A stretch of DNA of 64,000 bases, taken from Sipunculus nudus. Taxonomy: Eukaryota; Annelida; Sipuncula; Golfingiida; Sipunculidae. The stretch spans positions 2,144,076 through 2,208,075 of the forward strand of contig CM049309.1 in assembly GCA_026874595.1 (NCBI GenBank). Direction: 5' to 3'. Each line of letters starts with the position of its first letter. Within the stretch, counting starts at the first letter, position 1. The position numbers were made by a program, and so were the translations under genes. Below, piece after piece: positions 1 through 14,099 of the stretch. Under the pieces are notes generated by a model, which made no database searches, had not been told where the DNA came from, and saw only the letters and a program-made list of their open reading frames with translations.

Positions 1-20
1 TACAAAATACATATACATAC

Positions 21-93
21 CTGTCCTCCTTTCCAGTCAGCCGGCTGCACGTGGAAGTCCCTGAAGTTCTGATTCCTAAAGATTGTTATGTAC
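21..93 (-). CDS. WDR49-like: WDR49/WDR64-like gene, internal exon 13 (last in window)
   Basis: Acceptor TGTTTCAG and donor GTATGT bound 73 bases. The first base completes Lys (AA|G) from exon 12. It then reads YITIFRNQNFRDFHVQPADW followed by KGGQ, ending in phase 0. The 'I..FR..NF..F.(V/I)QP..WKGG' block is a family signature that follows the GW of exon 12. The C-terminal part of the protein continues beyond the left edge. The 3' splice site sequence resembles the unit of the array at 331-1010. Confidence 0.92.
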
Positions 94-113
94 CTGAAAC
101 AAAAAGAAACTGT

Positions 114-330
114 TAATATACACTGTCAGGAGCCATACTGTGACAGACACTGTCAAGGGCCATACTGTGACATACACTGTGAGGGGCCACACTGTGACAT
201 ACTGTGTCTGGAGCCATACTGCACCATGCACTGTCATGGGCCTCACTGTGACATTCACTGTCAGGGGAGATATTGGGACATACACTGTCAAGGGCAGTAC
301 TGGGACTTACAATGTCAAGGGACACAGCGT
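114..330. repeat. 24-bp tandem repeat next to the exon 13 acceptor
   Basis: About nine degenerate 24-bp units with core GCCATACTGTGACA sit directly upstream (minus sense) of the 3' splice site at 94-96. They share CACTGTGA and CACTGTCA words with the neighbouring 39-bp array, so the two arrays look related. On the minus strand this part translates as an eight-residue repeat of the type VTVWPLTV, a by-product of the period. Confidence 0.85.
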
Positions 331-1010
331 TACATCCTTGATTATGTACTCTCCCAGGAGCCACACACTGTAATACCCTTAAATATGTACACTACAAGGG
401 GCCACACTGTAACACCCTTGATTATGTACTATATCAGGGGCCACACTGTGATACCCTTGATTATGTACACTACCAGGGGCCACACTGTGATACCCTTGAT
501 TATGTACACTACCAGGGGCCACACTGATACCCTTGATTATGTACACTGACAGGGGCCACACTGTGATACCCTTGATTATGTATACTGACAGGGGCCACAC
601 TGTGATACCCTTGATTATGTACACTACCAGGGGGCTCACTGTGATACCCTTGATTATGTACACTACCAGGGGCCACACTGTGATACCCTTGATTATGTAC
701 ACTGACAGGGGCCACACTGTGACACCCTTGATTATGTACACTGAGAGGGGCCACATTGTGATACCCTTGATAATGTACACTACCAGGGGCCACACTGTGA
801 CACCCTTGATTATGTACACTGACAGGGGCCACACTGTGATAACCTTGATTATGTACACTGACAGGGGCCACACTGTAATAACCTTGATTATGTACACTGA
901 CAGGAGCCACACTGTGACACCCTTGATTATGTACACTGACAAGGGCCACATTGTGATACCCTTGATTCTGTACACTGACAGGGGCCACATATGCCATGTA
1001 TGTATTTTAT
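331..1010. repeat. 39-bp minisatellite resembling a 3' splice site
   Basis: About 17 units of 39 bp with plus-strand core CCTTGATTATGTACACTGAC, some shortened by 3 bp. On the minus strand each unit reads CCCCTGTCAG followed by TGTACATAATC. The true acceptor of exon 13 reads TGTTTCAG followed by GTACATAACAATC. The shared CAG plus GTACATAA in the same order suggests the unit was seeded by the splice junction, although it differs by an inserted T. Long open frames here on both strands come from the 13-codon period and are not genes. Confidence 0.85.
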
Positions 1011-2640
1011 GTTAAGCCTTGATTATGCACTTGTCTGGGTTTTAGTTGAATTTCTATTAACCTGCATTAACCTATTTATTGTGACAACCTGTATTTTGTT
1101 ATGAATATGCTGCATTAAATAAGTCTATTTATAGATCAATTGTAGTGAATAAAAAGTCAAGGAAAAATTTTCAGACTCACTTTTATAATTAAATACCATT
1201 ACTCCATAACAGCTTAAATTAATTAAAAAATGTCATGACTGATAGTGCAATGTATAAACACAGAGCACAATGGTGTGTAGATGTTTATACATGATGGTAT
1301 GATGGTGTCTATATATGTCACAATGACATCAGTGTTCTTTGGTTAAGCTGGGACGTAATTAACAGTTCTTATGGCACCGAGGCTGCACGCCATTACCTCG
1401 TCCATAATGTGGGGATCGCGAGCACCTGACATTTAAATTTACACAATTATAATCAATTAAAAGTGTTTTGAGCACAATCAGCTGATGCCATACAACTAAG
1501 TGCCCCTGTTGTCTGCTGCAGCGATTAATCCCGCCCTTGAAGCCTATTTCACCAATAATAATCATTACTTCTTCAGAAACAACCCAATTATCTCAGAGCA
1601 GGCATATGTCGCTACCCAAAAAACCCCCTCACTGGTTCTTCTCATGACTCTGTTAACATAATGTTAATTTAGCAGAAAATCCTCTCTCTGGTTTAGTCCT
1701 GAATATTATTCATGAGACTAAAAGAAAACTGTGAATTGGTTGGGTCCTCTTTCACCTACTAACAATTTTGTCTGCCATAGCACAACCCCAAGTCAGACTT
1801 CAATTATATTTGGAGTGTGTGAAAAAGCCCTTTGAACAACACATCCTCCATTATGGAAGCACACAGTTCCACATGGAGTTTAGGTGGCCTAAATGCTGTG
1901 TGATCTTCTTAAGAATCCCCTCGACAACTGGAAGTGTTGAGTGTTTCAGAAAATCACTTAGGACCACATAAAAGATTAAAACAAATGCTTCAGTGCATGA
2001 AAAATACAGAAGCCTTGCTTCATATATTAGCTTGATCTAACAGCCCAAAGATGAACACACTAAAATCTATCACGTAAACCAGTAAACAAGACAAAAAATA
2101 CCTGGAGCATATCAGTTCAATTTTACAAAGTCAGACAAAAAGAGCAAGTTCTGATCAATATGTGAAAAAAATTCAGAACATTTTTTTTTCATAGATAAAA
2201 AAATTTTATTATTAGACTTTTTGCTGGTGTCAATCTGTTAATTGAATAATAAACTGTAAGGTCCCACTCACAGTCTCCCTTAGCATAGTGTCATGACAAA
2301 GTGAAAGGGGAAATATACTGCTGAAAGCAGACATGAAAGAAACACTCCCACACCAAAACTGAAACTAGTCATATTTCTTGAATGTTTACTCATCCCACAG
2401 TCACTCTTATTTTACGCAGACTATTTATTATGGTTGTGCACAATACAATAATGTGACATTTATTTCATGTTTACAGACGGATCAAATAATTCAAAAACCT
2501 TTCTCTAATTTGGTATTTACTTGAAGTGATTTTATATTGATCTGTCATAAATCTCCCTAGATCTAAACAATGAGCAATTTAAGATGATACAATAACTAGG
2601 TAATGTTAATAAAACAATTCAAAATGAAATTATTAATAAA
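1011..2640. other. Intron 12 interior, no gene; one non-repetitive island
   Basis: This is AT-rich intron between exons 12 and 13. I see no exon, RNA gene or tandem repeat in it. The stretch 1335-1600 stands out as more GC-balanced, apparently single-copy sequence with homeodomain-like TAAT words, a CAGCTGATG E-box and a GATTAATCC motif. It could be a regulatory element, but nothing proves this. The short open frame at 1768-1971 shows no recognisable domain. Confidence 0.5.
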
Positions 2641-2739
2641 GAAATGTTTAATATTTCAATTTTGCCTTATCTAGCTCCTTTAAATTTCTGTCTGTCTGTC
2701 TCTTTTTCTCTCTTTCTCCCCCCCCCCCCCCCCCCGCCT

Positions 2740-3313
2740 CCTTTACATACTTGGCCATACCCATCACCAGACTGCTCTCTCTCTCTCCCCCCACCCCGTC
2801 CCTCTCTCTCTCTCTCTCTCTCTCTCCAAAACAAACTTGGCCTTTCTGATAATCATGACTCTTTTCTCTTCCTCTTTCTCTCTCTAACTGTCTGTTTTTT
2901 TCTCTCCTATACAGACTTGGCCCTGCCAGCCACTCTGACTGCTCTTTCTTTCTCTCCAAAATATACTTGGCCCATACCATCCCTAGGACTGCTCTCTCTC
3001 ATTTCTCCCTCTCTCTCTCTTCCCCCCCCCCCCTTCAACCCTCTTTTACATACTTGGCCCTGCCCACCATGTAGCTTGCTTGCTCTCTCTCTCTCTCTTT
3101 TTCTCTCTCTCTTTCTCTTTCTCTCCCTCTCTCTCTTATACATACAAACTTGGCCCAGCCCACCACTAGGATTGCTCTCTCTTTCTCTCTCTCTCTTTCT
3201 CTTTCTCTCCCTCTTTCTCTTTCTCTCCCTCTCTCTCTTATACATACAAACTTGGCCCAGCACACAACTAGGATTGCTCTCTCTCTCTCTCTCTCTCTCC
3301 CTCTCTCTCTCTT

Positions 3314-3345
<32 letters not shown>

Positions 3346-3408
3346 CTATACATACTTGGCCCATCCCACCACTAGGGTTGCTCTCTCCCCCCCTCCTCCT
3401 ATACATAC
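2740..3408. repeat. CT-rich array repeating the coding end and donor of exon 12
   Basis: About eight degenerate copies of a 40-110 bp unit. Each consists of a segment matching the end of exon 12 (minus sense TGGTGGGCTGGGCCAA then GTATGTAT) separated by (CT)n tracts of variable length. Copies lie near 2743, 2836, 2911, 2961, 3046, 3138, 3240 and 3350, and the authentic exon end is at about 3409. The copies near 3350, 3046 and 2743 keep GTATGT exactly. The copies near 3138 and 3240 have GTTTGT. In the exon frame several copies still encode LVVGWAK. The overlying Ser/Leu-rich plus-strand frame (2644-3375) is a translation of CT repeats. Confidence 0.9.
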
Positions 3409-3524
3409 TTGGCCCAGCCCACCACCAGGACTGTCCTCTTCAGCACCAGTATTTGTCCCACATCTGCTGGCTGTCCGTCTCCACATTCTAGTGTGTGATA
3501 ATTATGTCCATTGAAGTCCCAAAT
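3409..3524 (-). CDS. WDR49-like: WDR49/WDR64-like gene, internal exon 12
   Basis: Bounded by acceptor TTTTTAG and donor GTATGT. The exon starts IWDFNGHNYHTLEC (the WD that closes exon 11's blade), continues GDGQPAD and ends VGQILVLKRTVLVVGWA plus two bases of a Lys codon. The 'I.VLK..VLV.GW....' strand is typical for the family. The intron starts with an array in which the exon's coding end and donor recur about eight more times. No single open frame covers the exon together with flanking sequence; it was found from splice sites and family resemblance. Confidence 0.92.
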
Positions 3525-4004
3525 CTAAAAATGAATACATTGTCAGTGACAATCACATCTTCATGTGATAAACTAAAGAAACCAAGAAAAATGTATATAT
3601 ACTCTTATACAAGATTCCATAAAGTAAGGGCTCATTCACAATTAATTTTTCTTCACCACTGAGCCTGTCCACAAAGAAGTCTCACAGGGACTAGTGCTGC
3701 CTCTGTGTGTTCAAGTCAGAACTACTTGGTGACCTGGGAAAAATCTTATCAACAGGCATAAACATTTTTTATATGGTTGTCTCCAGATTTGGTGTACTGT
3801 ATGAACAAATGTATTCCAATATATATCTACTTCAAGCTGTTAAATGTATGTGTATGGAGTCATCAAACTGTACACACAGTGACTGTTAGCCTATTCTCTG
3901 CCTTCATTTGAGATGCAATATCTTGACTCGCACTTTTTTTATTGTGACAAAGATAAAGAATAATCTAATAACAGGTTCCCTTGGTTACATGAAAACTGAT
4001 TCTA

Positions 4005-4175
4005 AAGGTACATAAACATTTTTATTATATGTACAATATCTAACACCATTAGTTAATTTTGGCTGATTAGAAAAGTTTCCTTACAAAACCATCCTGGCCC
4101 TTGGACTTACTATATCAAGTTCGTCCGTTTTATATGTTGTTATGGTACTGTGTGTAAGTAAACACAGTATGTTTT
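4005..4175. repeat. Dispersed repeat, copy 1 (second copy at 14325-14495)
   Basis: About 170 bp of this segment align with 14325-14495. Shared words in order are AGGTACATAAACATTT, CCATTAG, AAAACCATCC, GGACTTACTAT and TTTTATATGTTGTTATGGTA. The segment ends where the 25-bp donor-derived minisatellite starts. No open frame is shared, so it is a diverged dispersed or segmental repeat of unknown class. Confidence 0.7.
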
Positions 4176-4185
4176 CCTGCGACTG

Positions 4186-4801
<616 letters not shown>

Positions 4802-5559
4802 CTAAATGCAACAAAAAAGACATGTTTATAACAAACATGATATTACATCCCTGTTATGTATTTTTTGCATCACTAGCTCAGAGTGGAAAAAACTGTGTCA
4901 GGAACAACAAATATTTGTCATGTCTGCAGACTTGTACTGAACTTATTTTCTTACTAAATAAGAAAATGAAGCAAACAATCTTAAACTCATCTATCTATCA
5001 GACTGGAATTGATCCTTCACTTGAATTGAAGCACATGCTCCTAAATGCAAATGAACAATGACTGAATGAAGGTTGTGAAACATTGAGAAAAAACCTGAAT
5101 CAAATGGTCGTACTAGGTTCACACCACTTTGATTTTACTACCTACTGTATATATGTATATATATATGCAAGTATGGCAGCTCAAGAATTAGTTGATGATT
5201 AGGCAACCATGACAGAAGGAGACTTCACTCGGAGACAAGATTTCCTGTCTGTCTATTCATTTACTGTCACCCTGAGGAAGGGTGACACACAGGTACACCT
5301 GACAGAACCAGGAAAATAGAGACAGTACAGATATCTTTGTTACACCTGAATACCTGGAAGGCAATGTTACCTAGCTATATGTAAATGTCTAGGGCCCAGA
5401 GCCAGGTTGGCCACACAGTTGTGACTGGCTTAAACAAAACATGACTGACTTTAGTAGTCAGCATAGTCTTAACTTGACTTAGCTAACTAATGGCTTGTAT
5501 GGAATAAATTTCCTTATCAATATTACAGAGCATTCCTTTCAGTATGTTGGTAATCTTTA

Positions 5560-5880
5560 ATAATTTTACCAAGGTCACCTTGAGGGTACATATTACACCT
5601 GTGATATATCATATTTGTAAATATTTCTGCTAAAATTTCATCAAAAAGCACGACATTCCTGGTAAGTTACACCACAAAGTAGCTTGGTGACCTCTGACCT
5701 CAATAAATATAAGACATGAGAAAATCTAATGGAAAGAAGTTATGGTGAGTTTTATGAAAATCCATCAAAGCCGAGGTAAATTATTGCAGCAACACTAAAA
5801 GTTAAGGGACGGACAACAGACTGATCGACAGATAATGAGTATACCATTATAAGTCTTATCATAGAACATTTTATAAAAAT
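5560..5880. repeat. Dispersed tandem-core repeat, copy 1 (second at 26210-26600)
   Basis: Two segments share the same order of words. These are GTGACCTCTGACCT, a stretch like TTATGGTGAGTTTT.TGAAAAT.CATCAAA, a GCAACACTAAAAGTTAA-like stretch, GGACGGA and a CTTATCATAGA-like end. Within each there are hints of a roughly 175-bp internal repetition. The GGACGGAC tail resembles the tail of the larger Helitron-like elements in this window, so this may be a relative. Confidence 0.65.
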
Positions 5881-6118
5881 CATGTATTTTACTGATACTT
5901 GATTCTACAGTAAGCTGTTTATTTCTTATAAAATTCCATATACTACATAAAGTTTCTTTTATTACTCTGCTTATCTAGATGTTTGTACCCTCTGCATCTG
6001 ACCAGCTTAAACTATGCATGGTTGCAGGAAAACATTTCCTGAAATCTCCTCACCTACAGAACAGGTAACAACATAGGATTTACATATAACGGTTCGTAGA
6101 AACACACAGGTAACATAC

Positions 6119-6276
6119 CTGGTTGTATGTGGAGTTATAGATGGCAGCAACAATAGGTTTCTCATGACTCATGATTCTGTCCTTGACCTCAGGTCGCATC
6201 TCTAGCATCGTGAGCTGGTAGTTGAATGTGATAAACATCTTCATGCGTTGCTCATCAAAGTAGAGAATACTAAACA
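6119..6276 (-). CDS. WDR49-like: WDR49/WDR64-like gene, internal exon 10
   Basis: Acceptor GATTTCAG and donor GTATGT bound 158 bases, phase 1 in and phase 0 out. It reads FSILYFDEQRMKMFITFNYQ, then LTMLEMRPEV, KDRI and MSHEKPIVAAIYNSTYNQ. The 'HEKP.VAA.YN..(F/Y)NQVV' stretch, completed by VV in the next exon, is among the most conserved in the family and opens a blade of the second propeller. Confidence 0.95.
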
Positions 6277-6439
6277 CTGAAATCAACATCACACCATCTC
6301 ATCTCACTGTAAGGGTGATTCATAAAAATTCATAATGCAATAAAATAGTAAAATAATCCCATTCTGACCATAGAACACAAAATCTTAGTTAAGAATCCAG
6401 GAAATTTATAACACACAGTATTAATATATAACTCTCAGC

Positions 6440-8072
<1,633 letters not shown>

Positions 8073-8379
8073 TCATTGACATTTCTATATTTATTCTAAT
8101 ACTCTATATGTTTATAAGAAAATTTTCTTTGTATATGATTTTTTTTCTTCTGATAAGATAATTTCTCTTGCTATCAGAAATCTAATGATAAGGTTATATG
8201 TCTTGTTTTAAGAAAATCTAAATATATTTTCTTGAATAAAACCATGCTGCCATTAAATCAAGAAAAAAATATCTTGAGGATTTTAATTCAACAGGAAATG
8301 TTTCATAGGATAACAAAAACATTCTTTTTAAAAAAAATATTTTTGATGTGAGGATTAGAGCAGTCATACTGCTCTGTTA

Positions 8380-8490
<111 letters not shown>

Positions 8491-8689
8491 TCAGTCTGAT
8501 TAGCAGACAATACATGATATGATAATAAAAAGTATATAAGTAATAGTAATAAGTTTAGGTACCATACCAATTTTCTTAATGTTTCTAGACATAAACTTAA
8601 TTTAGCCTTCTCTCAAAGGTTACAAAATTAGCTGTTTAACTTTTTTCTCACCAATAATATTTAACCTTGCATGCATCATATGGCACTGA

Positions 8690-8810
8690 CTGTAATTACA
8701 GTTGGAAGTCACTTTTCATTAGATGATAATATGTGTCAAACCAGGACTACATTTTATTTATCAATACCGATACAATATTTCACTTTGTATCACATTGTAC
8801 CTTCGTCAGC
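8690..8810. repeat. Dispersed repeat also at 41590-41800 (inverted) and 42470-42590
   Basis: A segment with TTGGAAGTCACTTTTCATTA followed by GATGAT recurs inverted at 41640-41720 and, more diverged, at 42475-42520. A GATACARTATTT-like part follows in the first two copies and a related ATAAAATACTGCATT-like part in the third. Two copies translate to a shared TVGS.F.LDD peptide, but no longer frame is conserved. It is likely a small DNA transposon or an old duplicated sequence. Confidence 0.5.
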
Positions 8811-9364
8811 ACCTGGCACATGGAAGCAAGTCACACCTCAGTGTAAATGTAGTAACTAAAGCAATTCTGTATTAAGTTTAATTAATGAATTTCCTCTTTT
8901 ATCTGAGAACATCTAATTATATAGCCATTTTGACGGCTTTGTTATGTCCTGCAATATTTGCAAGTCTAGCAACTGATGCAAATTGAACAGAACATTGTGG
9001 TTGTAATGCACATGTTGAGCAATGATATAGTAAAATTAAGTTTAATTTACAAACAAAGAATACCGAGGCCAGAAATAAGAGATGCTGATATAATTATAAA
9101 TGGCTCTGACAAGAGTTAATATTAAAAGAAATACAATCCCTTTTAACCAGCAGACCAAACTGAACATTTTTAAACAATTCTTTATTGCTGTACAACATTG
9201 TAACAAAGATCATATCAGTGAGACATATTGTCTTTTTATTAATCTCATTACAACAATAACATTCTCTGGTTTTCTCACATGTTATTGATAAAGGTTTCCT
9301 GAACCCTGGTCAATAATCAATATTAATTTTTCTCTGATTAGCCACCAAGGAAATTGTTATATAG

Positions 9365-9777
9365 AGTAGAACCTCCAATTTAAAAATATTTTTTTTACCA
9401 AATATTCATATTTAAAAAATCAAAAATCTATAATAAGGAACCAGAATTTACCTCTGTTAACCGCAATGTAGTAAAAGTACCATGTGCCACATAAAAATTT
9501 ATATATTTATATATATACACACACATAACAAATTGCAAAATTTCTTTGAAAATAGAATATAAAAGTTTGTTTCTGCTTTTTATTAAAAAAATAAAATTCA
9601 AGACAGAAAGTTTTAAAGAGATAATGTTGCCAGCAGGATTAGCAGACTGAGACATTGATATGGTCAGGCATACTAACAGTATCATTTCTGAAAAATGGTT
9701 GACCTCGCATTTCATTAACCTTAATTATCTGAACAAATTTGAGTCCCACATACTATTCAAATGTTTGAGGTTCTACT
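9365..9777. mobile_element. MITE-like element with 11-bp inverted ends
   Basis: AGTAGAACCTC at 9365-9375 is exactly complemented by GAGGTTCTACT at 9767-9777, enclosing 391 AT-rich bases with no coding capacity. Related termini occur at 11826 (AGTAGGAACCTCT) and near 45585 (CAGGTTCTACTAT). No clear target duplication is visible. Confidence 0.6.
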
Positions 9778-10025
9778 GTACTGGTACCTGATGATAAGAT
9801 ACACAGGACATGATTGTATCAATACTTATCTTTATATTGGGTTTCATATATAAACCACAGTATAAGGTATTATGGTGTGTTAAAAGGACCTAAACCCATA
9901 GAAGCTCTGTGTATTATGTTTCATCAATTCAATGTTGACAGGTGTCAAATAATATAACAATAACAAGATGTATATGGAGCCGCAGCCTCATCAGAAAGCC
10001 TGCAATGAATTGTGGGTAGCCTTAC

Positions 10026-10090
10026 CAATTAGGTTCAGCTGCTCATGGTAATCAAACGTGTTCACGCCTTGGGAGATCTCAAACGTGGTG
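10026..10090 (-). CDS. WDR49-like: WDR49/WDR64-like gene, internal exon 7
   Basis: A 65-base exon between acceptor CTTGTCAG and donor GTAAGG. The first base completes Leu (CT|C). It then reads TT followed by FEISQGVNTFDYHEQLNLI, ending in phase 1. 'QGVN.FDY....NLIAT' is the conserved entry to a blade in these proteins. The correct phase across a 20.7 kb intron argues that no exon is missing between this one and exon 6. Confidence 0.92.
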
Positions 10091-10861
10091 CTGACAAGAT
10101 AAAAGGAAAAATATACATACAATACTGAGGCCTGCAACAATCAGAAACTTAATGTTCATACAGTTCATGGTGCTGCTATATAAAGTTACATTTATTCATG
10201 CCCTAATCTGCCTTACAAAATGTCTCTTCATGTCACAGTGCATTTCTCTCACCTGGGAAATCTGCTGCACTTCCCCTGAGACACTACTGGTATAATATGT
10301 TAGCTGATTCATATTATAGACTTGTAAATTAGATGTAAATCTGAATAGCTTAGGGCAAAACTGAAATTAAACTAAAAAAAGTGTCCTAAAAAGTCCTGTC
10401 CCTTCAGACGGCTAGTAACAGAGGTGATGTATAAAACCCTTAATAAAAGAAGAATATTTCAATCTTCTAAGCCATGCTCATATCCAAACAAATATTATGT
10501 TCAAAATCAAAAGACATTATAACCTGATAAACATATTGGCTTTCATGTTACTTACATTTATACAGTTCATAGAAAATTTTAGAAATAAAATTGTAGAGTA
10601 TTTTAATATATAATTCATATATCCCATTCTGCTCATTTCATTTATGTACCTCATTCAAGTCACCAAATCTCTGCTGCTCTGATCATTTTGTACAAAGACA
10701 TTAATAAATCACACCTGGTAGGTTTAGTTCAAGGCAATACTTCCAAGTTATAGGCTTAAACTAACAGATGACTCATTGTTCAAAATTCTCTCTCATCTGA
10801 AATGTATTTGACTCTCAGTCAATAACAATCAGGCAAAAACTAATGAACTTATTCATACACA

Positions 10862-11650
10862 TACAACACCCCTCTCTCTGTCAACAGATGCTTCCCTTGT
10901 TCACATTCACCTGTCTCTTTGTTAACACCTGCTTCCCTTTTTCAGACCCACCTGCCTCTCTGTTAACATCTGCTCCCTTGTTCACATCCACCCGTCTCTC
11001 TGTTAACAGATGCTTCCCTTGTTCACATTCACCTGTCTCTCTGTTAACAGCTGCTTCCCTTGTTCACACCCACCCCTCTCTCTGCTAACAGCTGCTTCCC
11101 CTGTTCACACCAACCCCTCTCTCTGCTAACAGCTGCTTCCCCTGTTCACACCCACCCCTCTCTCTGCTAACAGCTGCTTCCCCTGTGCACACCCACTCCT
11201 CTCTCTGCTAACAGCTGCTTCCCCTGTTCACACCCACCCCTCTCTCTGCTAACAGCTGCTTCCCCTGTGCACACCCACCCCTCTCTCTGCTAACAGCTGC
11301 TTCCCCTGTGCACACCCACCCCTCTCTCTGCTAACAGCTGCTTCCCCTGTGCACACCCACCCCTCTCTCTGCTAACAGCTGCTTCCCCTGTTCACACCCA
11401 CCCCTCTCTCTGCTAACAGCTGCTTCCCCTGTGCACACCCACCCCTCTCTCTGCTAACAGCTGCTTCCCCTGTGCACACCCACCCCTCTCTCTGCTAACA
11501 GCTGCTTCCCCTGTGCACACCCACCCCTCTCTCTGCTAACAGCTGCTTCCCCTGTGCACACCCACCTGCCTCTGAGCAAACAGCTGCTTCCCTTGCTCAC
11601 ACCCACCTGCCTCTCAGCAAACAGCTGCTTCCCTTGCTCACACCCACCTG
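10862..11650. repeat. 41-bp minisatellite in intron 6
   Basis: About 19 units of 41 bp with core CTGCTAACAGCTGCTTCCCC followed by TGTGCACACCCACCC and a short CT run. The central copies (11090-11560) are nearly identical, while both edges are diverged. Each unit contains CAGCTG. It lies 770 bp upstream of exon 7 in gene sense and does not resemble any splice junction seen here. Confidence 0.92.
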
Positions 11651-12559
11651 CCTATCTTCTGTCATCTACATTCCCTTGTATTCACTTAATTCCCTCTCAC
11701 ACCTATCCGTCTTTCAGTAACTGTTAAAGTTTTAAAATGCTGTTGATCTCTAATGCTCTCTCAATTCAACAGAATCTCAAATTACCATGCTTTCAAATTA
11801 TATATTTAAGTCAGAAACTTTAAATTTATACAGTAGGAACCTCTCAGTTACAGATACAGGAGATCTGTCTGTGATAGAGAGGTGCTTGTATTAGACAGGA
11901 CTAGATAACAAAGCCCTTTGTAACAGAGGTGTCTATTATAAAGGGGTGGCTGTATGGGGTGGTTTCTTTGCTCCAATGCTGATCTTAACATTTCCTGTGT
12001 AATAACTACATTCTTTTTCTCAATCCAGTTTCAGATCACTTGTTAAACATTTTGACAAATAGTAAAATATGACTTCCCTTAATAAGTGGCAAGATTCCCA
12101 TAATTTTAACAATTAAAGTATTCAGTTAAAAATACAATAAATACCACAAGAATATAGAAGTTATGTTGCAACCATGAATAAATAACCTCAAAATTTCTTT
12201 AAAGACATCAAACAAGTTGGTTCCCCAAGTTCAAGCTTTGTTATAAGGTTGTATTCATGGAACTGGGTTTTACTTTGAACTCACTAATAAAACTGTATAT
12301 CATTAACCCTAATCAAATAATGTACAATTTACTCAGAGCATGTGTCCTGACCAGATCTGGCACTGATTACCTCTTACTCTACTTTACACTCTGGGATAAC
12401 AGATAACACGGCATCAGTAGCTGCCTTAAATCATACTCTTTTTAATAAGATCAAACTGCTGTACATCCATTTTTATAAGGAGCTGATACATCCTGTGTGT
12501 GCTCATCACCATGACAGAGAAGAAATTACTGCTCAATAAAAGTGTTATTATTATTATAT

Positions 12560-13032
12560 GTTCCACCATGGGGTGCCCATTGAAATTTGGGACAGCCGGT
12601 ATTTTATTTAATTAATTTAATCAATTCTAAAATAAAAGCTACAATGAAGGAATTAGGCACAGGCCTTACTCCATAGAACCAAACCTAAAACAAACCTGGC
12701 AAACTTAGAATTTTAGAAAAGCAATATAATCAGTTTCTGAACAAGTACTCAATCTATTATTCATAAAACCTCAATCCCGTTAGACGGCACAGGTCATAGG
12801 TCACATGCACAAAGACGACATTTAAAAGCTGCTGATTGGTTGTCAAAGTTTGGCCGCAGGACCTCGAAGAAATCAGAAAAATGTAAAATATTAAAGTTGT
12901 TTTTTTTATCATTAAGATTTTCATTTCATATTGTGCCTTTCGTCCCTTGTCCACTTCTGTGACAAACCATGTGATAATATCTAAGTTGAAGAGAACAATT
13001 ACAGAATTTCAAAGGGCACCCACTAATGGAAC
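12560..13032. mobile_element. MITE-like element with about 28-bp inverted ends
   Basis: GTTCCACCATGGGGTGCCCA at 12560 pairs, with a few mismatches, with the complement of the right end (..GGGCACCCACTAATGGAAC ending 13032). The 470 bases are AT-rich and show no transposase. A related right end appears at about 20733-20755 (AATTTCAATGGGCACCCTTT), so the family is dispersed. Confidence 0.6.
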
Positions 13033-14099
13033 AAATCAATTATAATCTGTTCCACCCAGCTGTAATTAAGTGTCCACCTGTTTTGGGAAATTTTTTTTTC
13101 CAAATAGAAATTTCATTGTAAGAATGCATGTTACAAGGTAAAATTGTTAAGGCACTGCCTCACAAAACAGGCATATTATACATAGCTTAATCTATATATT
13201 AAAGATATCCAATCTATAGCAGAAAAACCTGATTAAAAAGTCCATGCTCCACATTATTTGAACCCCACTTATGGCAGTCAAAGTAACTGATCACATGATC
13301 ACACTGAACAGATTCTGATTGGATTATGTAATGTAAACACTCCAAAAATATCCCTCTGAAACAAAGATGGGTTCTGATGCTGGGACATATTTGATCTGCC
13401 AGATCACTGGAAAGACTCAAAAAGTATCAAAACTTTTATTTGGGGTTTAATTAAAATTAGCCACAAAAACTGCCATATCAGGTTGTCACTTCAACATTTA
13501 GTTTTCTATGAAATAATGCAAAAAATAAATACTTTTATGAAAACTTTTCCAAATGACAGGTGAACACAGGTTCATGGAACAGAGTTTAATTTTTGTAACC
13601 TTCAAAGAAATTCACTCTCAACAACTATTTGGGTATGGTATTACAGAAAGTGTCAATACAGATTTGATTAAACTGATAATTAAATGATGGTGAAAGGTTT
13701 AATAGGGTAAGATATGGTGCAAAAACCACAAAGTGTGAAAGTGACCAGTTATTTTTCAAATGGTGCAAACACTTTAAAGAACCTGGTGCAGAAGGTGTCA
13801 ACAGCTGTTGATTCTATTTTCCTGTCAGGATTGCGGGTTGAAACAAGTGTGGGGGATTAATCAAGTGATGTCACAGTTTTCATGGATACCATAAGAACTC
13901 CTACAGTGAGGATTTGATGACGACAAAGCCAATGTTGTAATTGTCAATGAAAAGTATGAAAATGATGAAAAAAATGATGGTATTAACTTCCATATAAGTT
14001 CATTAGGCATCACAAGCTTGGCGCTGAAAACAGGAGTTGCAGAAGCATTGAGCACACACTGCATGAAACGACTAACCACCCGGTGCACAGGTGTACTTA

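Noticed and set aside
379-1015. 160-203 codon frames on both strands
   Set aside because: Product of a 39-bp period that is a multiple of three; no start context, no domain.
2644-3375. 243-codon Ser/Leu/Pro-rich frame
   Set aside because: Translation of CT-rich repeats on the strand opposite to the real exon 12 and its array.
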